Assembly (NCBI GenBank): GCA_010094045.1 | Contig: ML986601.1 | Span: 282,801-346,800 of the forward strand | Length of the DNA: 64,000 nt | Reading direction: 5' to 3' | Source of the DNA: Lojkania enalia | Lineage: Eukaryota > Ascomycota > Dothideomycetes > Pleosporales | Part shown: positions 57,040 through 64,000 of the stretch, in pieces | Layout of the letters: every line of letters begins with the position of its first letter | Numbering within the stretch: the first letter of the stretch is position 1 | The notes under the pieces: generated by a model | Told to the model about the DNA's origin: nothing | Seen by the model: the letters and a program-made list of their open reading frames with translations, nothing else | Database searches by the model: none | Position numbers and translations under genes: made by a program

Positions 57040-59437
57040 TGGGTGGGATGATGCGAGAGTAACATTTTGATTGCGTAGTGTTAATGAGAGTTTGATAGCT
57101 TGATTTGAAGCTTTCCAATGTATCCTGGGCACGCTATGTAGCGTAGATCCTATTTCACTTCGATAGCTGCATCATCACATCTTCAATTGGAAGGTGATCT
57201 CATGTTCCACTACGCCTTTATCACTATGTCAGCGAGCCTATACCTACCAAGAGAAAAAATTACAATTGCGGATATAGGCAAGTGGATGTCTTATTTCTAA
57301 GGATTTGTGACTGATCTTGAGAGGTATTATGAAATCAAATGCCTTTCCAAGGGTTTCGTTGAGAATAAAGTCAAGCAAAATCTGACGTTGAAATGCTTTT
57401 CTAAGTACCCTTCCGACTAGCTGCTTCCTCCTTTAAATACCGTATGTTAGGGGCAATGAGCTGATCGTATAGTTGGATGACGGCAAATCTGCAGTAATGC
57501 TGAACCCCAAGATGGATATATTCATGGAAATGGAGACACTGACGATTTCACGCGTGTTCCGTGTTCCGAGGGAGGAGAGGGCGGAAGTGGATCAGATTCA
57601 ACAGAGTTTGATATCAAAATGAAGTTAGTGACACAAAAGGAGGTTTAACGAGGTGAGAAGGGCTGGGCCTGGACTAGAAGTGCTATTGTGGTATGATCAT
57701 GCATGATATTCTTCAGGCAATGGCGTCATTTGCTTCTATTCCCCTATTCTTAGCTCGCTTCATAGTGTGCCACCGTACAACCCAATTTATCGCTCAATTC
57801 CACCAGTCCCATCCGTTTTCTAGGGCAATATGATAATGTTGGCATCAGCGTTCTATAGCTGATCATACCTCCCGAATCCCAGCGAGATTCTCTATAATGA
57901 GCGATCGAATACTGTATCCTTTCATCAGATACTAGACTGCCTCTGGGCAAAGCGTTCAGCCCCACCGTTGTCAAATGACTAAGCTCTCAGCCACAGCTTT
58001 TATCTTGGGACCTTCTGGTACCGATCGAACACGTTCCATTTCGAAGTGACGATTCAATAAAATTGGCGGCGCGAGTCTATCAATAAAAGTTAAAAGAGGC
58101 TTGCTCAGAGTGGCTGTTGAAATTAGCTCCAAATGGGAAGATTCACGGAATCCAAGAATCTGTTCCAAGATGTTTCGGCAACTATAGAGGGAAGATCAAT
58201 TAGTGTTGGGCGTCATGTGGGGCTCCCCAATTGCAGGGTGACCCTTAATGCCAGCATTTGGTGGAAGCGATCATGGATACCACCCGATTCCGTAGATCCT
58301 CTAGTGTGAAAGACTCATAAAGGTTGCCTGAGTTTAGTATAGAACCGGATTCACTTAGAAGCCGACATGGGCGACAGCTGGAAGTAGGACCGTGTAGGGA
58401 GTTCTGTGCTGCTCACCTTGACTTGAGATCCCCACTCTGCAGCGCGTCATCATCAGGTAGTACATTTTATTGGCTGATAGATCATTAGTAGATTGCCGAG
58501 TTATCACTTGGCTATTCCCGAATTTCGGGTTGGATATGTTGAGCCCGGTTATGTGGAGAAAATGGCACAGTAGCCCTGTGTAGCAGAGCCCTAATAGGCC
58601 TAATGCATGCAGTAATTATATCCCAATCAACACACCTTCGGACTGCACCTCGGAAGAATATGTGAACATAGAAAGGCTTCGGTTTAATACGCGGCGTGTT
58701 TTATTCAAGGAGACGGAGTTATTGCCGATTTTCAAAGCATAGTTTCGGCCGCCACTGCATGATCTAGGCGGCACACTTGGAATGTGGCAGCGCTAGCTAC
58801 GGGGCTTTGCCAACGCCTGAGTCAAGCACGACCATAGCAAAACTCTAAAATCCGTTCTCTTCCGAAGCTCCCCGTGAGACCGATGCCTTCGCTTGCGACG
58901 GATATCGCACCATCGTTGCGTCGATGATTTAAAGTTTGATCATTATCTTTGCACAACCAATATCATTGCTTCTCTTCAAGAGGACCCAGATCAAGAGGAC
59001 AAGATCAAGAGGGCATTCCTTTATGTGACCGCGCATTATTTAATCAAAATTAGCCTAGAAATCCTCATTTTTACCCTGGGGCCAGGATCTGCGTGTAAGG
59101 ATGAATCATGGTGGAGGGTCGACGGCTAGAACCAGACCGTCCATCCTAGTCGAATTTGGAACCACATCTGAACCTTGGTTCCATTACTACGCGAATCAGA
59201 TATAGGAATATACCAAGAAATCGGATCTTACGGTGGCTTTAGGTGGCAAAAGTATGGGGCTCTCAAACTTTCTAGATGCACGAGGTAGGGATAGTAGTAC
59301 CTACGTAACTGGCACAAAAGTCCGGGCATCCCCTGCTGTATGTAAGGAACGCTCCATCCAGCTGGGTCCAGTTTCGCTACTTTACATCCTTGTTTTCTTT
59401 TTTCTATCTGCTTACCCCTTGTCTTGGGATAGTAAAT
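57040..59437. other. 2.4-kb interval with one possible gene remnant
   Basis: No firm gene. Minus frames at 57971-58168 and 57750-57974 overlap by 4 nt and look protein-like (PPILLNRHFEMERVRSVPEG) but begin at TTG and have no recognised domain; they may be a decayed gene. The rest is ordinary or AT-rich intergenic DNA, with no repeat noticed. Confidence 0.45.
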
Positions 59438-60646
59438 ATGGCGACTGCTGTACCAAATCCGGATTTGATACCGGCGATTCCATCGAGCACCGCGCAACAG
59501 AGAGCCCGTTCGTTCGCCGGGGCTGCTATTGCGCTCAACATCGTCGCATTCGGAGTCTTCAGCGGGAGAATGTGGACAAGATCATTTCCGGCCTTTCGAT
59601 TAGGACCGGACGACTATTTCATTGCGGTCGCATATGTTGGTCTAGCTTCCTCATGTCAAAGATGATATTCTCACCATTCATCGTAGGTCTTGGTTCTTAC
59701 GGATTCCATCCTTCTTCTTAAAACCGTACCCTTCGTTTTTGGCAGTGACCCAAACAAGGTTACTCTAGCCGACGCAATCCATTCGAATTACCTTGCGGTG
59801 GTGGCTCAGCCAATATGGGCCTGGTCAATGGCCTGCATCAAGATCTCTGTTGCGCTTATGCTCCTACGTCTTGAGACCGAAAAACTATGGCGTCGTCTCC
59901 TTTGGGCCAACATTGTGGTGCAGCTTCTCCTTGGAACATATAATACCCTCTCGCAGCTCCTTCAATGCATCCCACTAAAAGGGGCTTGGGACTTGCTAGG
60001 AGTCGTTGATGCCAAATGCTGGAGCAAAACCGCAATTCGGGACAACCTTATTTGCATCTCAGTAGTTAACATTATCACCGATTTCATCTTCGCACTCATC
60101 CCAATCTCCTTCCTGCGTAAAGTGCAACGCCCTCTCCGCGAACGAGTAATTATCGGGATTCTAATGGCTCTTGGACTTTTCGCAGGCGCAGCTTCGATCG
60201 TCAAGCTTGTGAAAGCTCTCCAGTTCGGGCGTACAGACGATCCTACTCTTGAAGGTATCGAGATTGGCATGTGGTCATGCATCGAGGAACAAGTCGGCTT
60301 CATCGCGGCGTGTGTCCCGTGCCTACGCTCTCCTTTCCAGCGCGTCCTTGAATATTTCGGCCTCGTATCTACCCACGATAAATCATCATATGGCCATAAC
60401 TATGGGCAGATGTACGGCTCTAAGCACGCACGTAGCCGCAAATCAGCTTTTGGAGTGAGCCAGAGCAGGATCAGGATGAAGAGCCTGCGCAGTCCCAGTG
60501 CGGATGCACATTCTGAGGAAAATATCTTGGCTTCAAGTGGGGCGGTGGCTAAGAATGGAGAGATTTGGTGCACGACAGAATTGCGCCTGGAGGATGAGGA
60601 GGTGAATAAGCCGGAAGGTTCTAGCATTAAGCTGGATGGGGCCTAA
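59438..60646 (+). CDS. Fungal rhodopsin-domain integral membrane protein (7-TM)
   Basis: Member of the large fungal rhodopsin-domain (PTH11-related) membrane protein group with unknown ligands. Two exons, 59438-59635 and 59687-60646, give 385 aa. The intron uses a weak donor (GTTGGT); the better-looking GT four bases on breaks the frame. The N-terminus is RSFAGAAIALNIVAFGVFSG, followed by RLGPDDYFIAVAY, the family's R-x-x-x-D-D motif. Then come QPIWAWSMACIKISVALMLL, LLQCIPLKGAWD and CWSKTAIRDNLICISVVNII. The tail begins about residue 290 and is charged. No chromophore Lys equivalent is evident, so it is not a light-driven rhodopsin. Confidence 0.88.
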
Positions 60647-61217
60647 CAAGCAGATATGAATTAAGCATATTAAAGGGGGAAATGAAAAATATAACGAGGC
60701 ATTCAATTCCTGTTAATCTGAGTCTGTAATGCCCAGAAAATGTGCAATGGCACGACTTGATCTCGTAATCCGTGTTTATTTGCAAACGACGCAAATCAGC
60801 ATCCTGAGGTGTATCGGAGGCCTAGAACTCCTCCTATTGCTTCATGATTCAGGATCCATAGAGGACATTTAGAGCAGGCCGACTTTTTTTACAATAAGTA
60901 CCTTCATGAGTGATCGCAGATGCACGCAATAGTTCTCCTTACTGAGCTATACTGTCAGCATCTGCCCTGAAAGATTTATCGGTCACCTTAAGACCTTATT
61001 TATTCCGTTCTTAACCTTGTCAAGGTTCACGTAGAGCAGTAGATCAATTAATAAGAGAGAAGTGAGCAAGTTCTTCCCCCAATCGGACATAGGTGCGTAA
61101 GACAGTCTCGCCACACTTCCAAAAGACTGTCGTCCTTGAAATGTACTCGATCCTTTTATTGATTATCGCATATGCACAGGGATTGAACCAAAAAAAAATC
61201 CTAAAAAAGAATTATGT
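60647..61217. other. Intergenic, nothing supported
   Basis: 3' flank of the rhodopsin-domain gene. Its right end has A-runs (61190-61198 and 61203-61208) that read as T-runs downstream of the tRNA relic on the minus strand, that is, Pol III terminator-like. Confidence 0.5.
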
Positions 61218-61327
61218 TGACAAGAGTGGGATTCGAACCCACGCGGGCAAAGCCCATGAGAACACGCGCCTTATTCAAGGGCAAGCTTTCGCTTGAGTCA
61301 CACGCCATAACCACTATTCATCTATTA
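61218..61327 (-). pseudogene. Degraded class II tRNA gene (probably tRNA-Leu CAA)
   Basis: Read on the minus strand, the 3' half is complete. It has a long variable arm (GGGC-TTT-GCCC), a perfect T-arm GTGGG-TTCGAAT-CCCAC holding the B-box GGTTCGAATCC, then TCTTGTC and discriminator A, with T-runs after it. The 5' half is damaged. The putative acceptor TAATAGA pairs at only four of seven positions, the A-box region reads TGAATAGTGG, and the anticodon stem does not close. CAA followed by a CAAGC-GAAA-GCTTG hairpin resembles a tRNA-Leu(CAA) intron. I judge it a pseudogene; an intact tRNA with odd pairing is less likely. Confidence 0.5.
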
Positions 61328-61960
61328 GTAGGATATCCTGACATTGTCAAGCACATCGAAGCTCACCTCGGCCATCTTGTCGAATTTGTTAGGGAATATT
61401 TGTAGTTTATCATTATTAAGTAGTCAACTATCTAGGATTTCAAGGCAACTCGTTGAGTCAGAAAACTCGGCCTCGTGTAGCGGCCAATGAAAATGGTTCG
61501 ATGGCCATGCCAAACCTAAAAATACCGAACCCAAGACTCCGGAAGACCACGAATATTTTCTCCGGGATCATCGACTTGCTCATCACATCGACGCAGAGCG
61601 CTTCCCTCCCACTTTAATCACAAGATTTAGGCAGGGCCATTAGTTCGCATATGGGTAACCGTACCGCTGTTGGTTACTGATCAAGAATAACTGCAATTGA
61701 TACAATTCCTGGTAGTAGGTTATCGAATCTGTCAGCGATTCCGCTAAAATTGTGGTAGTCGTATTGGCATTTTCGATTTCGGGCAATGGATATATAAATA
61801 AGAATTTGAGTGGATTGTGCAACTACTACATACGGACGGGTAGGAATTCTCTGTATTTTTCAAGCCGCAACTTCATTCCCCGGGCAATGCGAAATATATT
61901 GTAGCAATACTATGCTATGTGGCAAGGCTCTTTTCCACAAGCCCTTCAAGAGTTAAACTC
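61328..61960. other. Intergenic, nothing supported
   Basis: 3' flank of the CE15 gene. No domain-bearing frame. Confidence 0.5.
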
Positions 61961-63292
61961 TTATTTTCCTTTTGGCAAATCCGATGCCCAAGGATAGGCT
62001 TCTGGCATCGCTTTCCAACTTCCTAGATCATCGTAATTTCTCGTCGTGCTCTTCCCTTGCAAGATTTTCTGTACGAATGGTAGTACGTCCGTAAACCCAT
62101 TCATATCACAGTGGCCACCACTCGGTATCGACATACCTAGCTGATCACCTACGCCAAGCCAATTGTAAACTGCCTTTGCAGCAGGGAAGGTCACAGTGGC
62201 TGTCCCCTTCGAGTCGGTGAACTGATCACTTGCATTTTGCTCAAGGATCACGGCACGAGGAGCGATGGCGGCGACTATAGTGTGCGCGTCGTACGGTAGT
62301 TGAGTTGACTTTCCGACAAATTGAGAGATTCCAGATGATGTCCACCAGCCGGCACCCGATTTCTACCCTACGTCAATCTCCAGTTCTGCATTATGCTTAG
62401 CGAGCTCACGCTAAACTACTCACCGAGTTCTCCAAGTTCTCTCCCTGTCCACTAAGACTGTATCTGTACGGGCCCGCACCTTGGACTCCGGAGCACATGG
62501 GCATAGTAACAGCAATGCGCGTGTCGAATAGCCCTGCTGCTAAAGCAGCCTTGCCGAGACGAGAACAACCTGTTACGCCAGACTTCTTCGCATCGATTTC
62601 TGGGACTTTGAGCTCAATACCATCCAGGACACGATGAAAGCCCCATGCCCAAGCTGTAAGCACGCCTACAATCTATATTAGCCCAAGACACATCAAAAGA
62701 GGTTAACAATGGCTTTACCAATATCCCTCCCGTTATACAGTGTCCAGAAGCTTCCAGATTTGCTATTACTATCCGCCGCGACCCTCGAGTAATCGAATGT
62801 TACAACCGCAATGCCCGCGTTAGTATAAGTTCTGCTATCTAAATAACCAATTGCGATCACGACCGGAAACGGCCCACTGCCGCTCGGCAAGTTCAGTGTA
62901 GCTGAAATCGATGCGCTCTTCCCTCCCGCTGCGACCGTGACGGTCAATGTATTTCCACTTCGAGTTGCTGTCACTGTCTCTTGGGAATGGTCGGGATAGT
63001 AGCCGTATTGGTATTCCTGGAGGAGCTTTAGGATCTCTGGTTGTCGGCATTGGTACCATTCGTCTTTGCTCTGGACTCGCGTCTTGCCGTCGAGGTAAAG
63101 GAAGGGATCGGGCATTGTCTTTACGGAAGGGAATGCCGCCGCCTTGGGCATCGGATCTGGGGTGGCGGGACATGTTATGTTTCCTGAGCCCTGTCGTGGA
63201 AGGAGGTCTATTAGATCGTAGATGTCGGCTCCGGTTGGCACACCATAGATGGTGGCCGGCAAGGCAAAGAGCGCGAAAAGTTTAGTACGCAT
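61961..63292 (-). CDS. Secreted glucuronoyl methylesterase-like protein (CE15)
   Basis: CE15 enzymes cleave ester links between lignin and 4-O-methylglucuronoxylan in plant cell walls. Three exons, 62719-63292, 62424-62665 and 61961-62362 (introns 53 and 61 nt), give 405 aa. Signal peptide MRTKLFALFALPATIYG; then CPATPDPMPKAAAFPS, typical of the family N-terminus. The nucleophile is Ser226 in VTGCSRLGK (the family usually has GCSRNGK). The usual catalytic Glu after it (PQESG in Cip2) is replaced: here PMCSG with Cys249. His356 is in SGGHCDMNGF. Glu313 in AVILEQNASD might supply the acid at an alternative position. The fold is intact; activity is uncertain. Confidence 0.88.
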
Positions 63293-64000
63293 GGCTGGGA
63301 ACTCTCACACTGTCAATGACAAGGCGGAAAGCAAAGGTGCTATACAAAGAATCGGAGGCCACGTCCTTGAGCTTACCATGCACTCATAAAAAGACTATAG
63401 GAAAAGGTCATTCTTTCTAGGGCCACTATGGATGTCATTCGGTTAGTTCAATCTACCGTATATGAAGGTTCGTTCTGATGCTCATATATGAGATCAATTC
63501 CGGTAGGGTTATGCCAGTCGCGTGGTGTGTAAGGAACCGAGCCAAGGCCGGCTTTTACTTGATCCTTTTGGCCGTTGCCATTTGCAATGAACTACTTTAA
63601 GCTTGAAGGTAATTTGTTCATCACTACTCGATAGTAATATTTTCTAAGCCGTAAGGAGCGGTTGGGGGACATTCAAGAGCCTACGGTATGCTCTTCAGAA
63701 ATGGAATTCACGGTTGAAGCTTTGTTCCTTCTTGGAAGTTGCAACTTCCAGCCAAGATAGTTACCCCATGGGGACATTATCCCTACGTCGATCTCTAACT
63801 TCTGGCTGATGTTGTCTAGTTCGGGGGGAGAGCTTCATATACTCGGCTAATGTCGGTGTGCCTTGTCCCGAAGAGATGCGACTGAACAAGCGCTCGGAAG
63901 AAGCGAGGGAGGGGGCTATGATTAGACTTAGGCTCGGCTGGAATGAGATTTAGTTGTGGGATAAATTCAAGGTTGCCCGCGAAATGGGCCTCTTCGTGGT
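63293..64000. other. Window end, upstream of the CE15 gene
   Basis: Promoter side of the CE15 gene. No coding frame or repeat was seen; the next gene lies outside the window. Confidence 0.5.

Overview
The window reads as nuclear DNA of a filamentous ascomycete (Pezizomycotina). The signs are split genes with many short GT-AG introns, mostly 43-60 nt, and conserved fungal housekeeping genes (eS7, Rpn8, Pex16, a Cdc50/Lem3-type protein, Cyc2, an M1 aminopeptidase). A strongly AT-rich block at the left end looks like a transposon decayed by repeat-induced point mutation (RIP). The style resembles Leotiomycetes, but that placement is an inference and is not proven. There is no operon structure, no prokaryotic signal and no CRISPR array.

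Layout: 1-2080 is RIP-like AT-rich relic DNA. A DCAF4-like WD40 gene (-) and a SelO/Fmp40 pseudokinase AMPylase gene (+) share a short divergent promoter. Next come a broken BTB-like paralog (-, 7391-8818) and its intact relative (+, 9121-10401). A manganese-type CDF transporter (-) and a ZIP zinc transporter (+) are divergent across 1.28 kb. A gene-poor stretch (15285-19458) carries a 15-bp repeat. It is followed by an eight-exon CCCH protein (-), a GST (+), ribosomal protein eS7 (-) and an XIP-type aquaporin (-). At 25.8-29 kb there is a decayed zone with a 111-bp-period repeat, a broken 2EXR-type gene and small overlapping ORFs.

The second half holds a secreted M43 metalloprotease (-), a Cdc50/Lem3 flippase subunit (-), a SWIRM protein (-), a 2.8-kb gene-free GC-rich interval and a SWIM zinc-finger protein (+). 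Then come Rpn8 (-), Pex16 (-), two tandem HD-domain phosphohydrolases (+), a small membrane protein (+), an M1 aminopeptidase with nine introns (+), Cyc2-like (+), two MFS transporters (+), a fungal rhodopsin-domain membrane protein (+), a degraded class II tRNA relic (-) and a secreted CE15-type glucuronoyl esterase (-) with a changed catalytic motif.

The genes are functionally mixed. The only suggestive groupings are the divergent Mn/Zn transporter pair, the tandem HD paralogs and the two adjacent MFS carriers. All exon models were read by eye from splice sites and frame continuity. Several open frames begin at TTG or GTG, so I moved those starts to the first plausible ATG.
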